DNA from: Hymenobacter sublimis
GTDB taxonomy: Bacteria > Bacteroidota > Bacteroidia > Cytophagales > Hymenobacteraceae
DNA length: 64,000 bases
Assembly: GCF_023101345.1 (NCBI RefSeq)
Contig: NZ_CP095848.1
Span: 3,684,001 to 3,748,000, forward strand
Direction of reading: 5' to 3'
The position numbers and the translations under genes were made by a program. Under the pieces are notes generated by a model, which did not search any database, was not told the DNA's origin, and worked only from the letters and a program-made list of their open reading frames with translations. Positions 1 through 8,844 of the stretch are shown in pieces; the stretch's first letter is position 1; each line of letters starts with the position of its first letter.

Positions 1-2
1 AG

Positions 3-620
3 GTAGGCGACTCCCGCGGCATGACGGCCTTTATCATTGAGCGCGGCACGCCCGGCTTCGAGGCCGGCCGCAAGGAAGACAAGCTGGGTATGCGGGCTTC
101 CGAAACCACCGAACTGATTTTTACCGACTGCCGTGTGCCGAAGGAAAATGTAATCGGGCAGGTAGGCGACGGGTTTGTGCAGGCGCTGAAAGTGCTGGAT
201 GGCGGCCGCATCAGCATTGCAGCTCTGAGCCTGGGTATCGCCCAGGGCGCTTACGAGGCGGCGTTGCAATACTCTAAAGAGCGTCAGCAGTTCAACCAGC
301 CCATCAGCAATTTCCAGGGCATCAGCTTTAAGCTGGCTGACATGGCCACAGAAATCGAGGCGGCTTCCTTGCTCACCTACCGCGCCGCTGATATGAAGGA
401 CCGCGGCCTGAATGTGAACCTGGAATCAGCTATGGCTAAGCTCTATGCTTCGGAAGTTTCGGTTCGAGTAGCCAATGAAGGCGTGCAGATTTTCGGGGGC
501 TACGGCTACACCAAAGACTACCCTGCCGAGAAGTACTACCGCGACGCCAAGCTGTGCACCATTGGCGAAGGAACTTCTGAAATTCAGAAGCTCGTAATTG
601 CTCGGGCCCTGCTGAAATAG
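3..620 (+). CDS. Acyl-CoA dehydrogenase, C-terminal part (5' end outside window)
   Basis: The reading frame is open from the window edge, so the N-terminal half is missing; the visible part is about 205 residues. It is the C-terminal region of the FAD-dependent acyl-CoA dehydrogenase family, which oxidises acyl-CoA to trans-2-enoyl-CoA in the first step of beta-oxidation or of branched amino-acid breakdown. Family marks seen are the [12 protein letters not shown] segment, the [18 protein letters not shown] helix and the terminal GEGTSEIQ motif; the Glu just before GTSEIQ is at the place of the catalytic base of short/medium-chain enzymes. The first ATG in view (21) is internal and not the start. 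Chain-length preference cannot be told. An enoyl-CoA hydratase is found 60 kb away. Confidence 0.93.
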   Translation, partial: VGDSRGMTAFIIERGTPGFEAGRKEDKLGMRASETTELIFTDCRVPKENVIGQVGDGFVQALKVLDGGRISIAALSLGIAQGAYEAALQYSKERQQFNQPISNFQGISFKLADMATEIEAASLLTYRAADMKDRGLNVNLESAMAKLYASEVSVRVANEGVQIFGGYGYTKDYPAEKYYRDAKLCTIGEGTSEIQKLVIARALLK

Positions 621-728
621 CGTTTTGTCGTTGGCAGTTTTGCGGCTGATTTTGCGTTGTGTAGCCTTTCGGCGGGCTATTTCCTACAAAATCAGCGTAA
701 TCATTTTCAAATCTGCTGAATCTGTGGT

Positions 729-736
729 TATCTTTG
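729..736 (+). promoter_or_regulatory. TAnnTTTG promoter element of rpsU
   Basis: TATCTTTG is an exact match to the -7 element used by the Bacteroidota primary sigma factor. It lies 37 bp before the rpsU ATG. A T-rich TTTTC stretch about 20 bp upstream may be the -33 region, which matches poorly. Confidence 0.6.
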
Positions 737-773
737 CGGCCCCTTCAATCCGGGTTTCTAAGTCACTGAACAT

Positions 774-971
774 ATGATCATCGTCCAAATCAAAGAAAAC
801 GAGTCGGTTGACCGTGCGCTGAAGCGCTTCAAGAAGAAATTTGAGCGCACCGGCGTTCTGAAAGAGTTGCGTCGTCGCACTTTCTTCCAGAAGCCGTCCA
901 TCACCAACCGCAAGCAGAAGCAGAAGGCCATCTACAAGCTGGCTACCTACGGCCCCGACGCCGCCGAGTAA
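774..971 (+). CDS. rpsU: 30S ribosomal protein bS21
   Basis: A 65-residue, strongly basic protein starting [19 protein letters not shown], a typical bS21 N-terminus and family length. bS21 sits on the 30S platform near the 3' end of 16S rRNA; in studied Bacteroidota it takes part in hiding the anti-Shine-Dalgarno sequence. The gene is monocistronic: its own TAnnTTTG promoter is upstream and a strong hairpin follows. No Shine-Dalgarno-like purine run is seen before the ATG (the bases before it are tcactgaacat). Confidence 0.97.
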   Translation: MIIVQIKENESVDRALKRFKKKFERTGVLKELRRRTFFQKPSITNRKQKQKAIYKLATYGPDAAE

Positions 972-998
972 TCGTCTGCCCCTGCTCTTGTCAGGACG

Positions 999-1046
999 AA
1001 AAAACCGGCTGATTCACTCGCTTAGCGTGAATCAGCCGGTTTTTTC
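999..1046 (+). terminator. Rho-independent terminator after rpsU
   Basis: The arms aaaaccggctgattcac and gtgaatcagccggtttt pair perfectly over 17 bp, with a loop of about 9 nt and a T run at the 3' side. The A run at the 5' side means it could also work on the other strand, but no minus-strand gene ends here. Confidence 0.85.
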
Positions 1047-1124
1047 GCGTCCGGGCTATTTCGTTTTTTTCTCCCCTGAATTCCATACATTGGTTGTCCG
1101 GCCCTGGCGGCTGGCCCCTGCTAT

Positions 1125-2012
1125 ATGGAATTGTTTTTTGACTATTTACGGTTTGAGCGGCGTTACAGCCCACACACGGTGCTTTCGTACCAGACCGATT
1201 TACGGCAGTTTGCCGAGTTTTTGTCCGGCACTTACGAACTGACCGACCCTACCCAGGCCGACCACACGCTGATTCGCTCCTGGGTAGTGGAGCTGATGCA
1301 AAAGCAGCAAGATCCGCGCACGGTGAACCGCAAAATTGCCTGCCTGCGCTCCTACTTCAAGTACTTACTTCGTACGGGAGTTATTCAGAAGAACCCGATG
1401 CTGCGCATCACCTCGCCTAAAGTGGCGAAAAAGCTACCCGATTTCGTGCCGGAGGAATCCCTGAATGGGCTGCTCAACTCTTTTGAGTTTCCCGACACGT
1501 TTGCCGGCGTGCGCGACCAACTGGTGTTGGAACTGCTGTACGGCACTGGCATTCGGCTCTCGGAACTGATTGGTATTGGGGCCGATGACCTCAACCTGGC
1601 TGGCCGAACGGTGCGGGTAACGGGCAAGGGTAATAAGCAGCGCGTGGTGCCGCTAAACCCCACGCTGCTGCTCGTGTTGAGCCGCTATATAGAATTTAAG
1701 CAACGTGAATTTGCCCCGGAGAGCAACGCCCGGGGGGCCCTCCTCGTTACGGACAAGGGAGAGCCGCTCTACGAAAAGTTTGTGTACCGGACCGTGAAGC
1801 ACTATCTGAGCCAGATAACCACTGCTTCCGGCCAGCAGCATCCGCACGTGCTTCGTCATTCCTTTGCTACCCATCTGCTGGGCAAAGGAGCTGATTTGAA
1901 CGCCATTAAGGAGCTGCTCGGGCACGCTAGTCTGGCGGCTACCCAGGTGTATACCCACCTGAGTATTGACAAGCTAAAATCCGTATTTGACAAGGCCCAC
2001 CCCAAGGCCTGA
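1125..2012 (+). CDS. Tyrosine recombinase, XerC/XerD type
   Basis: A 295-residue site-specific tyrosine recombinase of the chromosome-dimer-resolving Xer group. The N-terminal SAM-like core-binding domain covers about residues 1-85 and the catalytic domain about 105-290. All six catalytic residues are present: Arg144 (GTGIRLSEL), Lys168 (TGKGNKQR), His241 and Arg244 (HVLRHSFATH), His267 (LLGHAS) and the nucleophile Tyr276 (TQVYTHLS). The length fits XerC/XerD, and there is no sign of a mobile element around it. XerC and XerD cannot be told apart from the sequence alone. It is followed after 30 bp by the hibernation factor gene, probably on one transcript. Confidence 0.93.
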   Translation: MELFFDYLRFERRYSPHTVLSYQTDLRQFAEFLSGTYELTDPTQADHTLIRSWVVELMQKQQDPRTVNRKIACLRSYFKYLLRTGVIQKNPMLRITSPKVAKKLPDFVPEESLNGLLNSFEFPDTFAGVRDQLVLELLYGTGIRLSELIGIGADDLNLAGRTVRVTGKGNKQRVVPLNPTLLLVLSRYIEFKQREFAPESNARGALLVTDKGEPLYEKFVYRTVKHYLSQITTASGQQHPHVLRHSFATHLLGKGADLNAIKELLGHASLAATQVYTHLSIDKLKSVFDKAHPKA

Positions 2013-2042
2013 TTTTTCCTTTTACCCTTAACCCCACTCCCG

Positions 2043-2342
2043 ATGAAAGTACAGATGCAATCGGTGCACTTCGATGCCGACCAAAAACTGCTTGACTTCA
2101 TCCAGAAGCGCCTCGATAAACTCGAAACCTTCTATGACCGCGTGATTGAAGGAGAAGTAATTCTTCGCCTGAATAACAAAGACGGGATAAACAATAAAAC
2201 AGTAGAAATTAAGCTGCACGTGCCCGGCACTACCCTGTTCTCGCAGGAAGATGCCGGTACCTTCGAAGCGGCTACTGATGCTGCCGCCGAAAACCTGAAG
2301 CGGCAGATTACTAAGTATAAGGAGAAGTTAGTTAGCCACTGA
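2043..2342 (+). CDS. hpf: Ribosome hibernation promoting factor (short HPF/RaiA family)
   Basis: A 99-residue protein of the HPF/YfiA fold (beta-alpha-beta-beta-beta-alpha). It starts MKVQMQSVHFDADQKLLDFI and has the basic C-terminal helix NLKRQITKYKEKL expected to contact 16S rRNA in the mRNA/tRNA channel. It lacks the long C-terminal dimerisation domain, so it is the short form. Such proteins inactivate and protect 70S or 100S ribosomes in stationary phase. The gene lies 30 bp after the Xer recombinase and ends before a bidirectional hairpin. Databases may call the same family raiA. Confidence 0.92.
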   Translation: MKVQMQSVHFDADQKLLDFIQKRLDKLETFYDRVIEGEVILRLNNKDGINNKTVEIKLHVPGTTLFSQEDAGTFEAATDAAAENLKRQITKYKEKLVSH

Positions 2343-2350
2343 TTTTTGCG

Positions 2351-2382
2351 AGCTGTTAGCAGTTGACTGACGGCTAACAGCT
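2351..2382. repeat. AGCTGTTAGC inverted repeat
   Basis: AGCTGTTAGC (2351-2360) pairs perfectly with GCTAACAGCT (2373-2382) around a 12-nt loop. The same core words recur at 44028-44040 and several times in 54114-54220, so this belongs to a small intergenic repeat family in this genome. Confidence 0.6.
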
Positions 2383-2392
2383 TTCGTGTTAA

Positions 2393-2432
2393 GAAAAAAG
2401 CCCCACCTGAATTCATCAGGTAGGGCTTTTTT
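2393..2432. terminator. Bidirectional terminator between hpf and metK
   Basis: An A-rich run, an imperfect GC stem (agccccacctga with tcaggtagggct) around a 4-5 nt loop, and a T run. It sits between two convergent genes and can end transcription from both sides. Confidence 0.85.
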
Positions 2433-2474
2433 GTACATGGTCAGCAATAAATAGCCAGTATGAATAACTAAGAT

Positions 2475-3737
2475 TTACAGACCAAATTCTGCCTTGATCT
2501 TATCAACATAGTCGAGCTTTTCCCAGGTGAAGGTTTCCACGGTTTTGGTTGAGCCATCAGCCTGCTGGATATGCTTGGTGCCCGGTTGCCGGCCCATGTG
2601 GCCGTAAGCAGCCGATTCGGCGAAGATGGGATTCTGCAAGCCCAGGCGCTGTACAATGGCGTAGGGGCGCAAATCGAAGATGCGCTGCACCTTCTGGGCA
2701 ATTTCGCCGTCGGTGAGTTGGTGGCCGAAAGAGCCGGTGGCTTTCGTGGTACCGTAGGTCGTTACGAATACGCCTACGGGCTCGGCTACGCCGATGGCGT
2801 AGGCTACCTGCACCAACACTTGGTCGGCCACGCCGGCGGCTACCAGGTTTTTAGCAATGTGCCGGGCCGCGTACGCCGCGGAGCGGTCTACCTTCGAGGA
2901 ATCCTTACCCGAAAAGGCACCGCCACCGTGGGCTCCTTTGCCGCCGTAAGTGTCCACAATAATTTTACGACCCGTGAGGCCAGAGTCGCCGTGAGGACCA
3001 CCAATGACGAACTTACCGGTGGGGTTGATGTGATACTTGATGTCCGACGTGAACAGAGCCTGCACTTCTTCGCCGAGCTGAGCCTTCACGCGGGGCACCA
3101 GAATGGTCTTGATATCTTGCTCAATCTGGCTGAGCATGGCCTGCTCGTCCTGGTCGAACTCATCGTGCTGAGTGCTCACCACGATGGTTTCAATGGCTTC
3201 GGGCGTATTGTCGTCGTTGTAGCGGATGGTTACCTGGCTTTTGGCATCGGGGCGCAGGTAGGTCATTTCCTGGCCAGCCTTACGGATGGCCGACAGCTCG
3301 CGCAGCAGGCGGTGCGACAGGTCGAGGGCCAGGGGCATGTAGTTCTCGGTTTCGCGGGTAGCGTAGCCGAACATCATGCCTTGGTCGCCGGCGCCCTGCT
3401 CCTCGGGCTTGGCGCGCTCCACTCCTTGGTTGATATCGGCCGACTGCTCGTGCAGGCGGTTCATTACCTCGCAGGTGTCGGCGTTAAACAGGTACTCGGG
3501 CTTGTTGTAGCCAATGCGGCGAATCACCTCCCGAATAATAGGCTCCGCTTCTACGTGGGCCGTCGACTTAATTTCACCGGCCACCAGAGCGAAGTCGGTG
3601 GTAACCAGGGTTTCGCAGGCCACTTTGGCGGTCGGGTCCTGCCGCAGATATTCGTCGAGGATGGCGTCAGAAATCTGGTCGGCTACTTTATCAGGGTGGC
3701 CTTCCGAAACAGATTCGGAGGTGAACAGGTAGGGCAT
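2475..3737 (-). CDS. metK: S-adenosylmethionine synthetase
   Basis: Makes S-adenosylmethionine from methionine and ATP, the last step of the route whose earlier genes (metY, metX, hom, asd) are also in this window. The 420-residue product begins MPYLFTSESVSEGHPDK, the standard N-terminus with the HPDK active-site element. GAGDQGMMFGYA and the glycine-rich GGKGAHGGGAFSGKD loop are the other family signatures. An upstream in-frame start at 3875 would add 46 residues of non-conserved sequence and was rejected; the ATG at 3737 fits the family and the promoter at 3813-3820. The untranslated leader is only about 70 nt, and no S-box is visible in it. Confidence 0.97.
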   Translation of the reverse strand: MPYLFTSESVSEGHPDKVADQISDAILDEYLRQDPTAKVACETLVTTDFALVAGEIKSTAHVEAEPIIREVIRRIGYNKPEYLFNADTCEVMNRLHEQSADINQGVERAKPEEQGAGDQGMMFGYATRETENYMPLALDLSHRLLRELSAIRKAGQEMTYLRPDAKSQVTIRYNDDNTPEAIETIVVSTQHDEFDQDEQAMLSQIEQDIKTILVPRVKAQLGEEVQALFTSDIKYHINPTGKFVIGGPHGDSGLTGRKIIVDTYGGKGAHGGGAFSGKDSSKVDRSAAYAARHIAKNLVAAGVADQVLVQVAYAIGVAEPVGVFVTTYGTTKATGSFGHQLTDGEIAQKVQRIFDLRPYAIVQRLGLQNPIFAESAAYGHMGRQPGTKHIQQADGSTKTVETFTWEKLDYVDKIKAEFGL

Positions 3738-3812
3738 CAGCTTGTAAGGTAGGAGTACGCAAGGGGCCGGCAGCCCCTGCCCAAGCCGGGCTGTACTGCC
3801 GGACAAGGGCTG

Positions 3813-3820
3813 CAAAGCTA
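3813..3820 (-). promoter_or_regulatory. TAnnTTTG promoter element of metK
   Basis: Read on the minus strand the bases are TAGCTTTG, an exact match to the Bacteroidota -7 element, 76 bp before the metK start codon. It supports the shorter metK start. Confidence 0.5.
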
Positions 3821-3961
3821 CAAGTTTTCTACGTGGCTGAGCGGGTGAACTTCCAAATAGAGCGGGGACTAACAAGCCGCCCGGCCTTTTACGCTTGAGG
3901 TTAACTCAACCGGTGACGTTGCGTTTAGGGACATATTCTCTCCACCTCTGACTTGTTTCTT

Positions 3962-4786
3962 ATGCACCACCTTTGGCTTCTTACGCTAATACTTTTTACG
4001 TTTCTGACTTCGAGCGCCCATGCTCAGCGGGCGTCCTCGCCCTACCACACCCGCTTCGGGGTAGATGCTCCCGTGACTGTGGGCCTGCTCGGGGTGAATG
4101 CGTTGGGCCTGAGTCTGGCCAAAAGCAAGGACGGGCTGACCGACGCCGAAGCCCTGGCCCTGGACCGCCGCGACGTGAACCGCTTCGACCGCTTTGCCGC
4201 CGGCAACTCCAGCGCCACGGCCAAGCGCATCAGCGACTATCCGTTTTACGCCTCCTTTGCCGCCGCGCCCTTGCTCATGGTAGCCGATGGGGATGTGCGC
4301 CAAAAGTTTGGGCAGATTGGGGGCTTATATATCCAGACCATGGCTACCACCGGCGCCTTGTTCACGATGGCGACGGGACTGGTGGAGCGCAGCCGGCCCT
4401 TGGCCTATAACGCGGGGCTCGACCTTTCGGACCGCACCAGCCGTAACTCCACCAACTCGTTTTTCGCCGGTCACACGGCCGCTACGGCCTCCGCTACCTT
4501 CTTCGCTGCCAAAGTATTCCATGACTTTCACCCCGACTCTCCGGCTCGGCCGTTTGTGTGGGCGGGCGCAGCGGCCGTACCGGCAGCCGTTGGCTACCTG
4601 CGGCTAAAAGCCGGCAAGCACTTCCTCTCCGACAACCTCCTGGGCTACGCTGTGGGAGCGGGAGCGGGCATTCTGGTGCCCCAGCTGCACAAAAGCAGCG
4701 GCGGCCGGATGAGCGTGGTTCCCATTCAGGGGCTCAACAGCAACGGCCACGCCTACGGCGGTTTGTTGCTGACGCGGCAACTGTAA
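3962..4786 (+). CDS. PAP2-family membrane-associated phosphatase, exported
   Basis: A 274-residue protein with a signal peptide (hydrophobic LWLLTLILFTFLTSS, then AHAQ). It contains the type 2 phosphatidic-acid phosphatase signature: VERSRP (motif 1, degenerate at the Lys), SFFAGHTA (motif 2 with the GH pair) and LRLKAGKHFLSD (motif 3, R-x5-H-x3-D with His and Asp kept). The family removes phosphate from lipid phosphates such as phosphatidate, undecaprenyl pyrophosphate or lipid A; the substrate is not clear here. The ATG at 3962 was chosen over a TTG nine bases earlier. It is divergent from metK and followed by a hairpin. Confidence 0.88.
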   Translation: MHHLWLLTLILFTFLTSSAHAQRASSPYHTRFGVDAPVTVGLLGVNALGLSLAKSKDGLTDAEALALDRRDVNRFDRFAAGNSSATAKRISDYPFYASFAAAPLLMVADGDVRQKFGQIGGLYIQTMATTGALFTMATGLVERSRPLAYNAGLDLSDRTSRNSTNSFFAGHTAATASATFFAAKVFHDFHPDSPARPFVWAGAAAVPAAVGYLRLKAGKHFLSDNLLGYAVGAGAGILVPQLHKSSGGRMSVVPIQGLNSNGHAYGGLLLTRQL

Positions 4787-4865
4787 CAGCTACTATGTAG
4801 CGGGCAAGCAGCTCCTTAATCCTGCCGACCTGCGCTTGCTATTCTACGCGGGGTTCTCGTCTTCC

Positions 4866-4915
4866 TATACATCCACCGCACCCGTTGGTGTTTAACAGGG
4901 CGCGGTGGATGTATA
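4866..4915. terminator. Hairpin between convergent genes
   Basis: tatacatccaccgc (4866-4879) pairs with gcggtggatgtata (4902-4915), 14 bp perfect, with a 22-nt loop. There is no U tract, but its position between the 3' ends of the PAP2 gene and the minus-strand membrane protein suggests transcript ending or 3'-end protection. Confidence 0.55.
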
Positions 4916-4933
4916 AACTAGTAGTACTACTCC

Positions 4934-6199
4934 TCAGGAAAACGGACCGTAGGACACGACTTGCCACACGTGCCAGCCCAGCGCCACGCCCATGAGTACC
5001 CAGACTGACCACCGTGGTGGCTGGGGCGGTAGCAGAATTACCCACAAGCACAGGAGCAACGGCACCAGAATAAATGTGAGCCGTGGCTGGTAGTAGCCCA
5101 GCACTGCAAAGAAGCTGGTAAACAGCGCCAGCAACCCAACCACCGCAAACAACGCTTGCCGCCTAATTGGCCACTTATAGTATCGCCACAAGCCTAGCAA
5201 CCCCAGCACTAGCCCGGCAAAGAACCCTACGGCAGGCAATGTCTCCAGGAACCGGTACCCGTTCTCGGCTACCTGAGACACAAATTCAGGCCAAGGCAGG
5301 CGGAAGGCATCCAGCAGCCAGACCAGTTGGTGATAGGCCTCGGCCTCGTGGTTGTAATACGTTACGCCAAGCAACTGCAGCAGCCCGATCCAGAGTAAGG
5401 TAGGCAACAGGAATAATAGCGCTATTCCCAGCCAATTACCCAACAAACGAGCTGGACGCAGGGGGCGGTTTTGCTGCCAAAAGCCGCAGAGCAGACACGG
5501 CAGCACCAGCACAAAGCTACCGTACACCAACGCCAGCAGGCCCGTTAGAAAGGCCCAGGCCGCTACTCGGCGGGAACGTTCCAGGTTGGGCCGGGTTGAT
5601 TGCAAGAGTAGCCACGCGCAGAACAGCGGCACCAGAAACGTGAACATCTGTTGGTGCACCGTCCAGAAAAAGGCCTTGGTAACCTGATTGGAGGCGAAGA
5701 ACACCAGCAAGGCTCCCAGCAGCAGCCGGCTACCCTGCCCATTCGTTAGGCGGTAGTACAGGTGGGCAAACAGCAACATGCTCGCTAGCAAGACTGCATA
5801 GTTGAGCAGCACGTAGCCGATGTAGAACCCCAGCAAAGGTTGGTACTTGGGCGGTAGGCGCTGTATTACTTGCTTCGGCAGTAACCCGCTAGCAGTCAAG
5901 GCCTCCACCAGCCACGTACACGGGTAGCCCACGGCAGCACCCACCAGAATGAACAACGGCCGGGACTGCCGAACTTCCCGGGGCTCCAGCAAGTGCGCCG
6001 GGTGTCGGGCGTCTTCCATGTACACAAACCCGTCGCAGTTGGCCGTGAAGCCGGCAAAGGAGGTCAGGTGCAGGTAAGTGCCGCAGTACTCGGCCTCGGT
6101 TCGGGGCGCCGGCGAGAACAGAAACGATACGGTAGCCAGCAGAATCAGCCCTGTACAGTAGGCGGCCCGCCGGAGCAGCCGCCGCAATGACGTTGTCAT
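4934..6199 (-). CDS. Multi-pass integral membrane protein, function unknown
   Basis: Not recognised. The 421-residue product starts at an ATG and has an Arg-rich N-terminus, a first membrane helix at about residues 13-30, a roughly 60-residue extracytoplasmic loop with two Cys (CGTYLHL and NCDGFVYM), then about eight further hydrophobic segments rich in Leu, Phe and Trp up to the C-terminus. One membrane helix, a long loop and many further helices is an arrangement also seen in GT-C glycosyltransferases, but no diagnostic acidic motif could be assigned, so this is only a guess. It starts five bases after the stop of the S9 peptidase gene on the same strand, so the two are probably co-transcribed. 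Confidence 0.75.
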   Translation of the reverse strand: MTTSLRRLLRRAAYCTGLILLATVSFLFSPAPRTEAEYCGTYLHLTSFAGFTANCDGFVYMEDARHPAHLLEPREVRQSRPLFILVGAAVGYPCTWLVEALTASGLLPKQVIQRLPPKYQPLLGFYIGYVLLNYAVLLASMLLFAHLYYRLTNGQGSRLLLGALLVFFASNQVTKAFFWTVHQQMFTFLVPLFCAWLLLQSTRPNLERSRRVAAWAFLTGLLALVYGSFVLVLPCLLCGFWQQNRPLRPARLLGNWLGIALLFLLPTLLWIGLLQLLGVTYYNHEAEAYHQLVWLLDAFRLPWPEFVSQVAENGYRFLETLPAVGFFAGLVLGLLGLWRYYKWPIRRQALFAVVGLLALFTSFFAVLGYYQPRLTFILVPLLLCLWVILLPPQPPRWSVWVLMGVALGWHVWQVVSYGPFS

Positions 6200-6204
6200 T
6201 GCCG

Positions 6205-8667
6205 CTACTGCCCGCTGGTGGTTTTGGGGACCGAGTTACTTGGGTTCAGATTGGTTTCGAACAGCTTGAGAATGCGCTTGTATTCGTCGGTCCAGGAGCT
6301 GGGCTCCACGAAGCCGTGGTCCTCGACGGGGTACACGGCCAGCTCCCAATTGTCCTTTTTCAGTTCGATCAGGCGCTGCGACAAGCGGACAATATCCTGG
6401 AAGTGCACGTTGGTATCGACCATGCCGTGGCACATGAGCAGGTGTCCTTTCAGGCCGGCGGCGTAGTTGATGGGCGAAGACCGGGCGTAGGCCAGGGAGT
6501 CGTTGTAAGGCTCGTTGAGGATGTTGTCGGTGTAGCCGTGGTTGTAGTGGGCCCAGTCCGTGACGGAGCGCAGGGCCGCGCCGGCCTGGAATACGTCGGG
6601 CTGGGTGAACATGGCCATCAGGGTGATGAAGCCGCCGTAGGAGCCGCCGTAAATGCCAATGCGCTGGGGGCTGACGCCGTACTTGTCGGTAAGCAGCTTG
6701 GCGCCGTCTACTTGGTCGGTGAGGTCTTTGCCACCCATGTAGCGGTAGATGCCCGTGCGCACGTCGCGGCCGTAGCCGGCGGAGCCGCGGTAGTCGATGT
6801 CGAGCACCGTGTAGCCCCTGTCGGCCAGCAGGTTATGAAACATGTATTCGCGGAAGTAGGTGCTCCACCACTTGTGGGCGTTCTGGAGGTAGCCGGCCCC
6901 GTGCACAAATATCACGGCCGGACCCTGGGCCACGGCATTGGCCGGGCGGTAAAGGCGGGCGTACACATCGGCCCCGTCGCGGGCTTTGTAGCTGATAACT
7001 TCGGGGGCGCGCCAGGGGTAGCTCTCAAACTCAGGGGTGGTGCTGTGGGTAAGCTGGCGCATCTTAGCACCGGGCTTGTTGTCCATCAGAAATAGCTCCC
7101 AGGGCTTGTTGGAAGCGCTGTAGCGCACAGCCAGCGTCTTCTCGTCGGGCGACAACGTAACTTCATTGGCCCCCGAGCGGGTAGTAATTTGCGTCAGCGC
7201 GCCGCCTTCCAGGGGCATGCGGAAAAAGTGCTGTTCGCCGGGGTGGGTTTTGTTGGCCGTCAGGTACCAGGTTTTCCGGTCGCGGCTGAGCTGGGCCTTC
7301 TGCACTTCCCAACGGCCACTGGTCAGGGCTTTCTTCTGGCTCGAAGTAATGTCGGCGGTGTACAAGTGGCTGAAGCCGGATTCCTCGCTCTGGAACCAGA
7401 TGCGGCGGTTACCGGGCAGCCAGCCCACATTGCCCTCGTCGTAACCGATGCCGGGGCCGTTAATCCAAGCGTCATCGTGCTGACGGTCCAGGAGGCGGAT
7501 TTTTTGCGTGGCCGGGTCCAGGGCCACAATCCACCGGTCTTTGTTATCGGTGCTGCGGATGACGAGGAAGGCGTGCTGCCCGTTATCGGACCAGAAAGGC
7601 CCGAACGGGATAACGCGGCGCACTTCGGTGGCGGGCTTGTCCTTTTTCGCGGTAGCCTTGGCTGTGTCGGCGGGGGTAGGCGCTTTGGCTTGCAGCTGGT
7701 ACTCTTTGCGGTAGGCGGGCTGTTCGTCCAGGCCCTGTAATTCCTTATAGCCGAGCACAAACGTAGTATCCCGCCCGATATCGTACAGGCCCAGCTGGTA
7801 GGCGGTTTGGGCCGCGCCTACTTTGGTGCGGGTGCTGATGTCTTCGGTGAAGCCCGAGGCCGTGACGAAGTTGGGCACCAGGGCCACTTTTTCAGCAGCT
7901 GGCTCTTGTACCAGAGTATAGGTAACGTAGCGGCCATCGGGGGCCAGGCGCAGGTTTTGCACCGTTTGCTGGCCTAGCCAAATGGCCTTGGGCCGCAGCT
8001 TGGCCAGGGCCTTTTGCTGGCGCTGCCGGGCCTTGGCGTCCTGATCTTTGCCGCGCAGTACCTCAAACAACGCCAACTGCTGGGCCCGTAGGAACTTCTC
8101 CGACTTATCAGTCGGCTCGCCCGGGGTAGGCCGGTTGCCGCGGCGGAAGTCCGTGCGCTGGGTGGTTTCGCCGGTGGCCGGGTCCCAGGTAAACAGGTTG
8201 CCAGCCCGGGTGTAGCTGATGACGCGACCCAGCAGGGCAAACTGCGGGTCGGTTTCCCGCTCCGCCGTGTTGGTTACGCGCCGTACCCGCTGCGTTTTCA
8301 GGTCGAGCAAGTATATGTCGCCCTCCCGTTCGTACACTTTGCGGGTGTAGCGCTGGTCGTACTCTCCGTTGGTGGTAGGCAGGGCCTGCTGCTCCCGCAA
8401 ACTCACCTTGCGCGGGGCACCACCCGCCAGCGGCAGCCGGTAGAGCGAGTCGCGGCGGGCTTTTTCGGGGTTCCAATTAAAGTAGATGGTTTTGCCATCC
8501 TCGGCCCAGGAGATATTACTTGGCGAGTTGCCCAGCCACTGGGCCGGGTCGCGCATGATTTTCTCGACGGTCAGTGGGGCGAGCCCGGCGGTAGACGGAG
8601 CGGGAGTCTGGGCCAAGGCCGGGGCCGCAACAACCAGCAGCAGCCCCAATAGGCGTAGTTTGTGCAT
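6205..8667 (-). CDS. S9 family prolyl-oligopeptidase-like serine peptidase, exported
   Basis: An 820-residue exported protein: signal peptide LRLLGLLLVVAAPALAQ, an N-terminal beta-propeller-like region (about 40-560, with repeated WxxD/xxxY blades) and a C-terminal alpha/beta-hydrolase domain. The nucleophile is Ser676 in GIYGGSYGGF; the Asp is in HGMVDTNVHF and the His in VEDHGF. This is the architecture of dipeptidyl-peptidase IV/acylaminoacyl-peptidase relatives, which cut small peptides, often after Pro, in the periplasm. The central part has an Ala/Lys-rich insertion (about 330-345) within the propeller. The ATG at 8667 was used instead of two TTG codons just upstream. It probably forms an operon with the membrane protein downstream. 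Confidence 0.93.
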   Translation of the reverse strand: MHKLRLLGLLLVVAAPALAQTPAPSTAGLAPLTVEKIMRDPAQWLGNSPSNISWAEDGKTIYFNWNPEKARRDSLYRLPLAGGAPRKVSLREQQALPTTNGEYDQRYTRKVYEREGDIYLLDLKTQRVRRVTNTAERETDPQFALLGRVISYTRAGNLFTWDPATGETTQRTDFRRGNRPTPGEPTDKSEKFLRAQQLALFEVLRGKDQDAKARQRQQKALAKLRPKAIWLGQQTVQNLRLAPDGRYVTYTLVQEPAAEKVALVPNFVTASGFTEDISTRTKVGAAQTAYQLGLYDIGRDTTFVLGYKELQGLDEQPAYRKEYQLQAKAPTPADTAKATAKKDKPATEVRRVIPFGPFWSDNGQHAFLVIRSTDNKDRWIVALDPATQKIRLLDRQHDDAWINGPGIGYDEGNVGWLPGNRRIWFQSEESGFSHLYTADITSSQKKALTSGRWEVQKAQLSRDRKTWYLTANKTHPGEQHFFRMPLEGGALTQITTRSGANEVTLSPDEKTLAVRYSASNKPWELFLMDNKPGAKMRQLTHSTTPEFESYPWRAPEVISYKARDGADVYARLYRPANAVAQGPAVIFVHGAGYLQNAHKWWSTYFREYMFHNLLADRGYTVLDIDYRGSAGYGRDVRTGIYRYMGGKDLTDQVDGAKLLTDKYGVSPQRIGIYGGSYGGFITLMAMFTQPDVFQAGAALRSVTDWAHYNHGYTDNILNEPYNDSLAYARSSPINYAAGLKGHLLMCHGMVDTNVHFQDIVRLSQRLIELKKDNWELAVYPVEDHGFVEPSSWTDEYKRILKLFETNLNPSNSVPKTTSGQ

Positions 8668-8844
8668 CAACAAAGCTACAATTCAAAGTGAGAGATTGGC
8701 TTACAGACACGATTAGCCACCAAGTGTTGCTAGCTGCTCCAATCAACTCTACTTTTAACTGCTCATCTACTTCGATAAGGCCGACTTTTCATGCCGCCGT
8801 CTCGCTAAATTCTAGTGGGAGAGGTCCGCGTTTTTACTTTTTCA

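Noticed and set aside
1125..2012. Integrase of a mobile element
   Set aside because: Size and neighbours fit housekeeping XerC/XerD; no att repeats or cargo genes around.
2571..3752. 393-codon open frame antisense to metK
   Set aside because: It is a mirror frame of a clear, conserved metK in GC-rich DNA; the product is low in complexity, has no domain and no promoter.
3738..3875. 46-residue N-terminal extension of metK
   Set aside because: Not similar to any MetK N-terminus, and the promoter element at 3813-3820 lies inside it.
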